Source: Peptoniphilus ovalis (GTDB lineage: Bacteria > Bacillota > Clostridia > Tissierellales > Peptoniphilaceae). Taken from it: DNA of 64,000 bases. The translations under genes were made by a program, and so were the position numbers. Where the stretch lies: contig NZ_JAHLQO010000005.1 in the NCBI RefSeq assembly GCF_018919265.1, positions 186,001 through 250,000 of the forward strand, read 5' to 3'. This document shows, piece by piece, positions 35,323 through 44,043 of the stretch. Positions within the stretch are counted from its first letter, which is position 1, and each line of letters begins with the position of its first letter. The notes below the pieces were generated by a model. The model had not been told where the DNA came from and did not search any database. It was given only the letters and a program-made list of their open reading frames with translations.

Positions 35323-36549
35323 ATGGAAAATGTATTTGACGTGCTAACTGAGAGGGGCTACCTTGATCAGTGCACTTATGAAGATGAATTAAAAGAATTA
35401 CTTGGAAATGAAAAAGTTCCTTTCTACATTGGATTTGATGCCACAGCGGATTCATTAACTCTTGGACATTTCTTACAAATTAGAGTTATGCAACATATGC
35501 AAAAGCATGGCCACATTCCAGTTGCACTACTTGGTGGCGGAACAACTACTATTGGTGACCCATCAGGCAAGAGCGACATGAGAACATTAATGGATAGAGA
35601 AACTATTGACTACAATGCAAACAGATTTAAAGAGCAAATTTCAAAGTTTATAGATTTCTCTGATGGCAAGGGATATATTGAAAATAATGCTGATTGGCTT
35701 ACTAAACTAAATTTCTTAGACTTTGTAAGAGATATTGGTATTCACTTCTCTGTAAATAGAATGCTTACATTTGATTGCTACAAAAACAGAATGGAAGAAG
35801 GACTTACTTTCTTTGAATTCTCATACATGTTGATGCAATCTTACGACTTCTTATACCTATACAGAAAACATGGAGTTAAGCTTCAAGTTGGTGGATCTGA
35901 CCAATGGTCCAATATGCTTGGCGGATATGAACTTGTTAGAAAAATCGAACAAGACAAAGTATATGCAATGACATTTAAACTTTTAATCACTGCAGCAGGA
36001 ATTAAAATGGGTAAAACAATGGCTGGAGCAATTTGGCTTGACCCTAAGAAGACAACTCCATATGAAATGTTCCAATACCTAAGAAATTCAGATGACAGAG
36101 ATGTAATTAAATTTATGAAACTTCTTACAATGCTTCCAATGAAAGAAATTGCTAAATACGAAAAACTTGAAGGATCAGAAATCAACAAGGCAAAAGAAGT
36201 ACTTGCTTACGAAGTTGTTAAAGATATTCACGGCAAAGAAGCTGCAGACTCTGCACTTGAAGCATCTCATTCACTTTTTGGTGGAGATAAAGATTCTAAA
36301 GACATTCCTTCAACTGAAATGGAAAAATCTAAATTTGAAGAGCCAGTTGGAATTTTAAATCTAATGTCTGAACTTGGACTAATCGAGTCAAATTCAGAAG
36401 GCAGAAGACTTATTAAACAAGGTGGAGTTAGCCTTGATGATGAAAAAGTTACTGATCCATCATTAGAAATTACAGCAGATGATTTTAAAGATGGTGAAAT
36501 TATTATTAAAAAGGGTAAAAAAGTATATCATAAAGTAATTTTAAAGTGA
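35323..36549 (+). CDS. tyrS: Tyrosyl-tRNA synthetase
   Basis: This 408-residue class I aminoacyl-tRNA synthetase charges tRNA-Tyr. The HIGH-equivalent is LTLGHFLQIRVMQHMQ, after YIGFDATADS. The tyrosine pocket contains LQVGGSDQWSNM, and the KMSKS loop reads KMGKT. An S4-type RNA-binding domain forms the last ~65 residues (EGRRLIKQGGVSLDDEKV). AGGAGGAATT precedes the start. The tyrosine T-box upstream indicates regulation by uncharged tRNA-Tyr. pepD follows by a few bases. Confidence 0.96.
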   Translation: MENVFDVLTERGYLDQCTYEDELKELLGNEKVPFYIGFDATADSLTLGHFLQIRVMQHMQKHGHIPVALLGGGTTTIGDPSGKSDMRTLMDRETIDYNANRFKEQISKFIDFSDGKGYIENNADWLTKLNFLDFVRDIGIHFSVNRMLTFDCYKNRMEEGLTFFEFSYMLMQSYDFLYLYRKHGVKLQVGGSDQWSNMLGGYELVRKIEQDKVYAMTFKLLITAAGIKMGKTMAGAIWLDPKKTTPYEMFQYLRNSDDRDVIKFMKLLTMLPMKEIAKYEKLEGSEINKAKEVLAYEVVKDIHGKEAADSALEASHSLFGGDKDSKDIPSTEMEKSKFEEPVGILNLMSELGLIESNSEGRRLIKQGGVSLDDEKVTDPSLEITADDFKDGEIIIKKGKKVYHKVILK

Positions 36550-36557
36550 GGCATATT

Positions 36558-37949
36558 ATGAATTTAAAACCACAAAAAGTATTTGAATATTTTGAAGCTA
36601 TTTCACAAATTCCAAGAGAATCAGGAAATGAAAAGGCAGTTTCTGACTTCTTAAAAAAACTTGGAGAAGAAAAGGGATATAAAGTTGTTCAAGACGAAGT
36701 AAATAATATTATTATGGATGTCCCTGCAACTAAGGGATGTGAAGATAAAAAGACAGTAATCTTACAAGGACATATGGACATGGTTTGTGAAAAAGGTAAA
36801 GATTCTGATCACGACTTTTCAAAAGATCCAATTGAATTAATTGTAGATGGAGATAATCTCCACGCAAATGACACAACTCTTGGAGCAGACAATGGAATTG
36901 GTGTTGCAATGGCACTTGCACTTGCAGAAGAAGAACATGGACCACTTAAAGTTATTGTAACAGTTTCAGAAGAAACAACAATGCTTGGAGCAAAAGAATT
37001 AGATGCAAAACACCTTGAAGGCGATTATTTAATAAACATCGACTCCGAAGAAGAAGGCGTGCTTACAGTATCATCAGCTGGCGGAAAATTACTACTTGCA
37101 AAATTTAAAACAGATAGAGAAGACTACTCAGGAGAAATCTTTGAAGTAAATCTTCACGGACTTCTTGGCGGTCACTCTGGAATGGAAATCGCAAACAACA
37201 AGGGCAATATGATTAAAGTAATTGCAGAAATGCTTGATAAAATTTCCGGAGCAAGACTTTCAAAAATCGACTGTGGAACAAAACAAAATGCAATTCCAAG
37301 AGAAGGAAAAATTTTTGTAGTTTGTGAAGAAGGCAAATTAATCTCCTCAATTGATTATGTAAAAGATGAATTTAAAGATGTAGAAGGCGACCTTCAAATC
37401 GAATACAAAAAGGCAAACACAGAAGAAAAAGTAATGACTGAAGAAAATACAAAGAAATTTGTAGAATTTTTACTTGAACTTCCAACAGGACCTAACACAT
37501 TCTTAAACGAAAAAGAAAAAGTTTTAGAATCATCTTCAAACCTTGCAATAGTAAAAGACAATGGCGAAGATATAGAAGTTAGCGTATCACTAAGATATGC
37601 AAGCTCTTCACTTGAAGAAGAATTTGGAAATAAATATATTGAAATAACAGATAAATTCGGTGCTGACTCAGAATGGCAACATTCTTATCCAGAATGGGAA
37701 TTCAAAAAAGAATCTCAATTTAGAGAAATAGTTAAAAAACTATACAATGAAATTGCAGGTCATGAAATGAAAGAAGAATTTACTCACGGCGGACTTGAAT
37801 GTGGCGTGTTCTACAAGAAAAATCCTAACCTTGATATAATATCAATAGGACCAGACACTTGGGGTGCACATACACAAAAAGAAACACTTTCAATCCCATC
37901 AACACAAAGAGTTTATGAACATTTAGTAGAAGTTTTAAAAAGTATATAA
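36558..37949 (+). CDS. pepD: Aminoacyl-histidine dipeptidase (PepD, M20)
   Basis: This 463-residue metallopeptidase hydrolyses Xaa-His and related dipeptides in the cytoplasm. The metal and catalytic segments are ILQGHMDMVCEKG, ANDTTLGADNGIGVAMALA, TVSEETTMLGAKELD and GLLGGHSGMEI. The C-terminal His segment is FTHGGLECGVFYKK. I place the start at ATG 36558 because AGTGAGG precedes it; an upstream GTG overlapping tyrS is less likely. It probably shares the tyrS transcript and T-box control. Confidence 0.9.
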   Translation: MNLKPQKVFEYFEAISQIPRESGNEKAVSDFLKKLGEEKGYKVVQDEVNNIIMDVPATKGCEDKKTVILQGHMDMVCEKGKDSDHDFSKDPIELIVDGDNLHANDTTLGADNGIGVAMALALAEEEHGPLKVIVTVSEETTMLGAKELDAKHLEGDYLINIDSEEEGVLTVSSAGGKLLLAKFKTDREDYSGEIFEVNLHGLLGGHSGMEIANNKGNMIKVIAEMLDKISGARLSKIDCGTKQNAIPREGKIFVVCEEGKLISSIDYVKDEFKDVEGDLQIEYKKANTEEKVMTEENTKKFVEFLLELPTGPNTFLNEKEKVLESSSNLAIVKDNGEDIEVSVSLRYASSSLEEEFGNKYIEITDKFGADSEWQHSYPEWEFKKESQFREIVKKLYNEIAGHEMKEEFTHGGLECGVFYKKNPNLDIISIGPDTWGAHTQKETLSIPSTQRVYEHLVEVLKSI

Positions 37950-37963
37950 TATGTAGATTTAGC

Positions 37964-37998
37964 AGACTGACAATAAGTTAGTCTGCTTTTTTATGAGA
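37964..37998 (+). terminator. Terminator after pepD
   Basis: AGCAGACT and AGTCTGCT pair around GACAATAAGTT, with a T run following. Confidence 0.85.
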
Positions 37999-38770
37999 CT
38001 TCACTTGTTTCGAGACTACTGCATCCCCTGGGACTGTCCCCTTTCCTACATTAGAAAAATTGACTTCTGGGGCAGTCCCGTGTGTAATAGTTTTTTAAAT
38101 CATGGATATTAAAATATTTATAAAAATATAAGCTTAGTCTTGCTTGGGACTGCTGTGTGCCCTGTGGGTATCCCCTCCCCCTTCATTACCAAAACTGACT
38201 TCTGAGACAGTCCCAAACTACCAACACCTTTTTCGAGACTGTCCCTCCCCTGCATTAGCAATAATTTTCCCTAATTTTGGGACTACTGCGTGTACTTTGG
38301 GTATTCTGTGTGTATTTATTATTTTGGGACTGCTGCGTGCCCTGGGACTGCTGCGTGCCCTGGGGGTATCCCGTATTTTATAATTTTTTTGAATTCATGG
38401 ATATAAAATATCCATTAAATTATAAGCTTGGTCATGCTTGGGACTGCTGTGTGCCCTGTGGGTATCCTAGGACTGCCGCGTGCCCTGTATTGTGTAGAGG
38501 GCTGTCCCTTCTTATTAATTAAATATCTTGTCGTTATTAAATCTTAATGAAAATTAAGTTTTACTAATTTTATAAGGGGCTGTCCTCATCAATTTAAAAA
38601 ACTGGGACAGTCCCAAACTAGGACTGCTGTGTGCCCTGGGACTGTCCCGTGTGTAATAATTTTTTTAATCATGGATATTAAAATACTTATAAAAATATAA
38701 GCTTGGTCATGCTTGGGACTGTCCCTACTCTGCATTAGAAAAACTCACCTCTGGAACATCTCCAAAATTA
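37999..38770. repeat. Dense palindromic-repeat block between convergent pepD and the racemase gene
   Basis: At least a dozen short cores of the type GGGACTGTCCC, GGGACAGTCCC and GGGCTGTCCC occur here, some interrupted by the TGCGTGCCCTGTGGGTA-type cassette (38150-38170, 38330-38370, 38440-38465). A ~60-bp spacer TTAAATCTTAATGAAAATTA-like segment recurs at 50.7 and 51.5 kb. Open frames here translate the repeats and are not believed. Confidence 0.85.
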
Positions 38771-38802
38771 AAAAAAGTGCTGGTATAACCAACACTTCTT
38801 CT
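38770..38802 (-). terminator. Terminator after the racemase gene
   Basis: On the minus strand AAGTGTTGG and CCAGCACTT pair and are followed by seven Ts. Confidence 0.8.
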
Positions 38803-38812
38803 TTATTCTAAA

Positions 38813-39715
38813 TTATTCTTCAGTTTCTGTTTCTTCGGATTCTTCTTTTTCGTGAGCTTCTCTTTCTCTCACTTCTTCTTTGTGATGTTCGATTACTTCA
38901 TTGATTATATCTTGTGGCACATCGATTTGAATCTTTTCTACTTCTGAAAGTTCAACTTTTCCGCCCACGCAATATTTCAATCCATCTTCAAATTCATAAG
39001 TGAATACTTCAAGTTCTCCGCCAGGTTGTTTAACTACTTCTTTGTAATCTTCTCCAAGCTCTTTAATATCGTCATGTAGATAATACATTATTGCAGCTGT
39101 TGCTGATCCACAAGAACCTTCTCTAACTAAAGTTTCTGTTCCTTCTACATAAATATGTGGAATAATTTCCATTTTATCTCTATCAAAGAAAACTACGCCA
39201 TAGGCATCGTCCTTGTAGTCTTTTTTAAGAACTTCTAAAGCTTTTTCTACAAGCTTTTCATCTTCTTTTTCTTCAAAAATTAAGTGGCTAATTCCTGGAA
39301 GTACTACAAGTGTGCCCTTCTTTCCATCAACTTCAATTTCTTTTTTAGAAATAGCTGGCTCAATTGCTACATAAGCTGTGCTTTCTTTAACATTAGCAAT
39401 TACATCAGTTGTTCCTTCCTTACCACTTACATAAACTTCGATATCCACTGGTCCGTCAGTTTCATAAAAAGTTGCAGAATAAAGTCCATAAGCTCTAGTT
39501 GCATTTGCACAAAATTCTCCGCCCATCATATCCATTCTAAGTGGAGCACCTTCATATGCTGGAGAGATAAAACCAACTTGTTCAACGCTGCTGTCGATTT
39601 GCTCTCTAATGCAATCAGTGTATGGCTTTCTATATCCAGGATATAGTGGATTTAGTACGAATCCTGTTATGTTTCCACCTGGGTTTGCTCTAAAATAATT
39701 AAAACTCTTCTTCAT
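38813..39715 (-). CDS. Diaminopimelate epimerase-fold amino-acid racemase
   Basis: This 300-residue cofactor-independent racemase has two half-domains each with a catalytic cysteine: Cys69 in MGGEFCANATRAYG and Cys202 in EGSCGSATAA. DapF has CGNGxR and CGSGA there, so the GGEFC form points to the branch that includes histidine racemases such as CntK. The substrate remains open, and no metallophore genes lie nearby. A ~28-residue Glu-rich tail (from about residue 274) is an unusual addition. ATG 39715 is preceded by AGAGGATGATT. Confidence 0.75.
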   Translation of the reverse strand: MKKSFNYFRANPGGNITGFVLNPLYPGYRKPYTDCIREQIDSSVEQVGFISPAYEGAPLRMDMMGGEFCANATRAYGLYSATFYETDGPVDIEVYVSGKEGTTDVIANVKESTAYVAIEPAISKKEIEVDGKKGTLVVLPGISHLIFEEKEDEKLVEKALEVLKKDYKDDAYGVVFFDRDKMEIIPHIYVEGTETLVREGSCGSATAAIMYYLHDDIKELGEDYKEVVKQPGGELEVFTYEFEDGLKYCVGGKVELSEVEKIQIDVPQDIINEVIEHHKEEVREREAHEKEESEETETEE

Positions 39716-39813
39716 AATCATCCTCTTATCTTTAAAAATTTATTTTTACTTAATAATTTTCTCTATATTAAAGTGTACCCAAGTTTTGTATTTTAATTCA
39801 AAATCTTGGACAA

Positions 39814-39842
39814 AAAAATAGGAAGGCAATCCCTCCTATCTC
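39814..39842 (-). terminator. Terminator overlapping the 3' end of the deacetylase gene
   Basis: On the minus strand GATAGGAGGGA and TCCTTCCTAT-type arms pair and are followed by seven Ts; the stem includes the stop-codon region. Confidence 0.75.
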
Positions 39843-40843
39843 AATACTCCAAATTCATAATCTCTATCTCTAAAATACTTTATAACTTCAGGAAGTGAAT
39901 CTGCTGTGAGTTGTTTGTTTTCAGCATCGTGAAGTAACACAACTGCAATCTTTGTGTTTTTGTTTTTATTCAAAGATTTATCTACATATTCAACGTAACC
40001 AGCTGTAGTCGTAGGTCTTACAGATTTTTTCTCTGCATCTCCTACAAGAGAGTTCCAGTCAATCCAGTGAATACCTCTCTCTTCAAGATATGCATTTGAC
40101 TCAGCTGTGTTTTTCCAAGACATTTCTCCCCCTGGGTATCTAAAGACATTGGAGTTAAAATCTTCTCCAAGATATTTTTTTAGCCTTGCATTAGTTTTTT
40201 CGATTTCTCCATAAACTCTAGCTGAATTTACAACTCTGCCTGGATATAAATACTCATAGTCGTGAGTAAAGGAGTGAGTTGCAATAGAATTTCCATTTTT
40301 CAAAATTTCTCTAAGAATATAGCTATCTTTTTCAGAAATATTTTTTCCAACAAGGAAAAATGTTGCATGTACATTGTTGTCCTTTAATACTTTTAAAACT
40401 TGTGGTGAAATTTTTGTATTTGGTCCATCATCAAAAGTTAAAAATACTAATTTTTTATTTCCCTCATAATTATTATGTCTAGTTAATTCTCTAATTTCCT
40501 TCGCATCATAGGCATACTTTGAGGCCTTTTTTAAATGATTTGATCCCTTTACTATAAATTCTTTCTCAATATCTTTAATTGGCTTTAAAGTAATATTTGA
40601 AATATACTCAGGAGAATAATAGAGTTTTGCTGGAATTTCATCTGAAATAGAATTTGTATAATACCACATAAGTGCTGGTGAAACTCCATCATTATCCGAT
40701 TTATTTAAAGAAGAAACTATTTTACTAATTATAATCACTACAATTAGTGCAAGAAGTGATAAAGAAATAATCTGTCTGCGTCTCTTTCTCTTTCTTGCAA
40801 TCATTCTTCGTCTATTTTTTTGTCTAATCTCTCTTTCAGTCAT
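39836..40843 (-). CDS. Polysaccharide deacetylase, NodB type, membrane-anchored
   Basis: This 335-residue enzyme has a highly basic N-terminus (residues 1-24) and a transmembrane anchor (about 25-47). The extracellular NodB domain carries LTFDDGPNTKISPQVL (metal Asp-Asp), ATHSFTHDYEYLYPG (metal His-x3-His) and VFRYPGGEMSW. It probably deacetylates peptidoglycan or another cell-wall GlcNAc polymer. It is monocistronic. The upstream region is a dense repeat block. Confidence 0.92.
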   Translation of the reverse strand: MTEREIRQKNRRRMIARKRKRRRQIISLSLLALIVVIIISKIVSSLNKSDNDGVSPALMWYYTNSISDEIPAKLYYSPEYISNITLKPIKDIEKEFIVKGSNHLKKASKYAYDAKEIRELTRHNNYEGNKKLVFLTFDDGPNTKISPQVLKVLKDNNVHATFFLVGKNISEKDSYILREILKNGNSIATHSFTHDYEYLYPGRVVNSARVYGEIEKTNARLKKYLGEDFNSNVFRYPGGEMSWKNTAESNAYLEERGIHWIDWNSLVGDAEKKSVRPTTTAGYVEYVDKSLNKNKNTKIAVVLLHDAENKQLTADSLPEVIKYFRDRDYEFGVLR

Positions 40844-40899
40844 AACTTGCCTCCCTATTAAATATACATCAGAGAGGTAAAAGTTTCAATTGCAAAAAA

Positions 40900-41720
40900 T
40901 GGATTCGGGGACTGCTATAGATTCGGGGACAGTCCCAAACTGCTGCTTCTTTTCTCGCTACACCTTAGCAGGCTGCCCTTTAATGGTAGCGAGACGAGTG
41001 TCGAAGACACGAGATTAGCGGTTTTCACAATGAAAGCGACTGAAGGGAGCTTGAGTTGATGAAAAACCTTATCCAGGGAGCGAATAAAATGCGACTGGAT
41101 AAGGAGCATTTTAGAGCGAGTCGGGAATGATAGTACATCGAGTGTGAACACGAGATTTACGTTCGTTACAACGAAATCGACTGAAGGGAAGATTGAGTTG
41201 TAAAGAATCTTATGCACAGTGAGGGCTGTCTGCTTCTTTTGCTGTTTCTTTTCTTGCTACACCTTAGCAGGCTGCCCTTTAATGGTAGCAAATTTTAATT
41301 TGCGTTCTTCACGCCGATAATGAGCGTAGCGAAATTAGAGGCGATGAAGAACCTTATGCACAGCGAGGGCTGTCTGCTTCTTTTGAAGTTTTTTTAGTTG
41401 TACGGACAGCCCTGAAGGGCAGCCCGTTTTGATTCCAGGGCACGCAGCAGTCCAAAAAATCTCCCAACCTCTTCCACCACAACCGTCGCAGGCTTCGGAC
41501 AGCCCTGAAGGGCAGCCCGTTTTGATTCCAGGGCACGCAGCAGTCCAAAAAATCTCCCAACCTCTTCCACCACAACCGTCGCAGGCTTCTAGTTTTGCTT
41601 CTTTTTACGAGGTCATACCTATTAAGCTTTCTTTTTTAAAAATGGGGACAGTCCCCTTTCAACTCGGTCAGGGACAGTCCCCATTTTCTACTTAACTTGA
41701 AAATAAACTTTAAAATTTAA
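40900..41720. repeat. Composite repeat block: three AATGGTAG structured repeats and a 93-bp tandem duplication
   Basis: Structured repeats start at 40979, 41126 and 41278; the first pair is joined by the stem AAAATGC/GCATTTT (41086-41112). The segment TTGCTACACCTTAGCAGGCT precedes two of them. A 93-bp unit containing GGACAGCCCTGAAGGGCAGC is present twice in tandem (41404-41590). GGGACAGTCCC cores close the block. Repeated frames in it are not genes. Confidence 0.85.
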
Positions 41721-41735
41721 TCTTATTTAATTAAA

Positions 41736-43727
41736 TCAATAAATCGTATTATATATAAGATACAACGCATCTTCCACAGTTATCTCACTATTAGGATTTA
41801 TATTCTCATCAACATATCCAAATCCATGTGCCACTATATAATATTTCTCATAATCTCCAAGAGATTTTTGATTTTTAAATATATCATCTTTAAATATATT
41901 TTTAGCCTTTGTAAATTTTTCAAGTGAGTTATCAATTACAAGTAACTTCACTGCATCTTTTTCAGTTATATTTTTAGCCTTTAAATTTTCAATATCTATC
42001 TTGTAATTACTTTTAATAAATTTGTAATTTAAATCTCTAACTCCAAGTAATGTGAAGAAATCGCCATAATTTATTTTGTCAGAGAGATTTTTGCCAATTA
42101 GACCAATATTCATCTCTTTAAGTTTATTGATTTTACCTTTGTCACGAGCCTTATCTAAATCTTCATACTTAATTTGTTCCTTGAAATTAATTATATTTCC
42201 ATTGGAATCTCTTAAGATTTTATCGCCCTTAATTAGTGGATTGATTCCATTGATGCTTCCGTAGAAAAGTTTTGGACCATCTTTTGTCATTTGATATTTA
42301 AGCACAAACTCATTAGAATTTAAATAAATTTCATTAGCTTTTTCTTTTGTTAAGCTAATATCTTTTGCAGTGGAAAAATCAACTTTTGTAAATCTTCTAT
42401 CAAATCCTACAACCTTCTTGTCACCATTAATAGTTACTGTTATTCCCTCGCCAATAACCGGAAGATTATTCACATATCTAGGAAAGATTACTTCAAAGGT
42501 CTTATCATATTTTGTAACAACTGGCTTTTCAAAATTAACTTCGTCTTTAATAGAATATTTTTCTACAAAATCTCTAGCAATCTTAACTACATCTTTTTCA
42601 TCAAAGTTTACTTTTTTGCCTTCGTCTTGTGAATTTAGGTGAAGACTAACTAATTTTAAAGTCCTTGCATTAACTGTGATATTTCCATAGCCTTCGCCTT
42701 TTTTAAGTTCAGTGCTGTAGAAATAATCATCTTTATCTGAATAAAGATTAATATTTGCTATTTCATAGCCGCCAGCAATTTCTTTTATAATCTTTTCTGC
42801 TTTTTTCTTGCTCTTTAAATCCTTTAAATCTTTAATCTTTTTAAGTTCAACTTCAGTTAAATTTGTAGGAGCTGCACTATCAGCAGATTTTGCATATTCA
42901 ACTGCTTGGAAATCACTTGTGTTTCTAATTACTTTTCCAGTTGCTGCATCAATATTTAAAACTTCAGAATAATAAACTTTTTCAGCTTTTCCATCTCTTA
43001 CTCTATAAGAAAGAGTTAATGGGAATTTTTCTAAAAATATTTTCTTTGCAGCTTCTAAATCAATCTTTGCATCATTTTTGAATTGCGAATCATCGATATT
43101 TACTGGATAATATCCATAATTTGAAAGCTTAACAATAGACCTAAATTCATCCACACTTGGCGAATATGAAATATTTACAGTTTTATCAAAAGATGGAATG
43201 TCATTAATATATCTTCTGTAAACAAAGTCATAACTTCCATCATTTTTATCTACTTCATAATTTTCTAGCTTATATTTCTTGTCGAAATCTTTAATAACTT
43301 TTGGCAAAAACTCTTTGATTTTCTTTTCTACATCTTCAAAGCTTGCCTTAGCTTCCTTCTTCTCTTCATCATTACTCCACTTATTATATGAAATAAAATT
43401 TCCATCGGAGTCATAGTTTATGTCAATGCCACCAATTTTTTCATCCATCCATCTGTATTGAGTGACATATTTATCTTTAGTGAGATTTTTTAAAAATTCA
43501 GATTCATAAGAATTTCCATAGCCTTCAGTTAAAATATTAAATTCTTCATATTTTTCAGTTATGTTAAAAAGTTTTTTAATTTCTTCAACCTTGCTCTTAG
43601 CTTTTTCGTCCCTATCTTCTGAAACTTCTGTATTTGATGAATTTTCCATTGTCATTTTCTTTGCTGCAAACACTGGGTTTAGAAGTAAAATTAAACTCAT
43701 TCCTAGAATTAATTTTTTATTTTTCAT
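41736..43727 (-). CDS. Exported YcdB/YcdC-domain protein
   Basis: This 663-residue protein has a Sec signal peptide (LILGMSLILLLNPVFAA) and a charged mature N-terminus. Two or more related ~130-residue modules with YcdB/YcdC (DUF4901) style follow, for example VYRRYINDIPSFDKTVNISY and IFPRYVNNLPVIGEGITVTI. A helical C-terminal region similar to S-layer homology spacing (about 560-663) ends it. No catalytic site is evident. The start at 43727 follows GGAGGATATC. It is probably a cell-envelope protein of unknown role. Confidence 0.7.
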   Translation of the reverse strand: MKNKKLILGMSLILLLNPVFAAKKMTMENSSNTEVSEDRDEKAKSKVEEIKKLFNITEKYEEFNILTEGYGNSYESEFLKNLTKDKYVTQYRWMDEKIGGIDINYDSDGNFISYNKWSNDEEKKEAKASFEDVEKKIKEFLPKVIKDFDKKYKLENYEVDKNDGSYDFVYRRYINDIPSFDKTVNISYSPSVDEFRSIVKLSNYGYYPVNIDDSQFKNDAKIDLEAAKKIFLEKFPLTLSYRVRDGKAEKVYYSEVLNIDAATGKVIRNTSDFQAVEYAKSADSAAPTNLTEVELKKIKDLKDLKSKKKAEKIIKEIAGGYEIANINLYSDKDDYFYSTELKKGEGYGNITVNARTLKLVSLHLNSQDEGKKVNFDEKDVVKIARDFVEKYSIKDEVNFEKPVVTKYDKTFEVIFPRYVNNLPVIGEGITVTINGDKKVVGFDRRFTKVDFSTAKDISLTKEKANEIYLNSNEFVLKYQMTKDGPKLFYGSINGINPLIKGDKILRDSNGNIINFKEQIKYEDLDKARDKGKINKLKEMNIGLIGKNLSDKINYGDFFTLLGVRDLNYKFIKSNYKIDIENLKAKNITEKDAVKLLVIDNSLEKFTKAKNIFKDDIFKNQKSLGDYEKYYIVAHGFGYVDENINPNSEITVEDALYLIYNTIY

Positions 43728-43763
43728 GATATCCTCCAATATAAAATAAAATATGTATAAAAA

Positions 43764-43795
43764 AAGAAGTGGCTCGCACCACTTCTTATATATTA
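43764..43795 (-). terminator. Terminator after the DUF1858 gene
   Basis: On the minus strand AAGAAGTGG and CCACTTCTT pair around TGCGAG and are followed by seven Ts. Confidence 0.85.
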
Positions 43796-44002
43796 AGCCT
43801 CAGCTTCTTCTTTATCGTCCTTATTAAGTGCTGCTAGAATTATATTTGGATCTATTCCATGAACCATTGCGGCTTCTTCTAGAGTTTCCATTTGTGAGGA
43901 AGGACACATTATACATCCCATTCCAAAACTCATAAGAGTACCTATTGATTCAGGCTTTTTTGAAAGGATTTCTCCTATTAACATATCTCTTTTAATTTCC
44001 AT
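43793..44002 (-). CDS. DUF1858 domain protein
   Basis: This 69-residue protein matches DUF1858, a small helical domain with a Cys pair: MEIKRDMLIGEILSKKPESI, then FGMGCIMCPSSQMETLEEAA. DUF1858 proteins are often annotated as disulfide-type or hybrid-cluster-associated, but their function is not established. ATG 44002 lies behind GGGAGGTGTTTAAG; an upstream in-frame start at 44032 would include this site. It follows the stalk-domain gene by about 40 nt. Confidence 0.88.
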   Translation of the reverse strand: MEIKRDMLIGEILSKKPESIGTLMSFGMGCIMCPSSQMETLEEAAMVHGIDPNIILAALNKDDKEEAEA

Positions 44003-44043
44003 CTTAAACACCTCCCTTATATCTATACCCATAAAGTAAAAAT

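Noticed and set aside
38144-38522. Two overlapping open frames giving Leu/Trp/Cys-rich peptides (GLLCALWVS type)
   Set aside because: They are translations of the palindromic cassette. They recur wherever the repeat recurs, lack a Shine-Dalgarno and have no conserved domain.
41354-41575. Minus-strand frame with a repeated 31-residue unit
   Set aside because: The repetition is produced by the 93-bp tandem DNA duplication; no start signal or family match.
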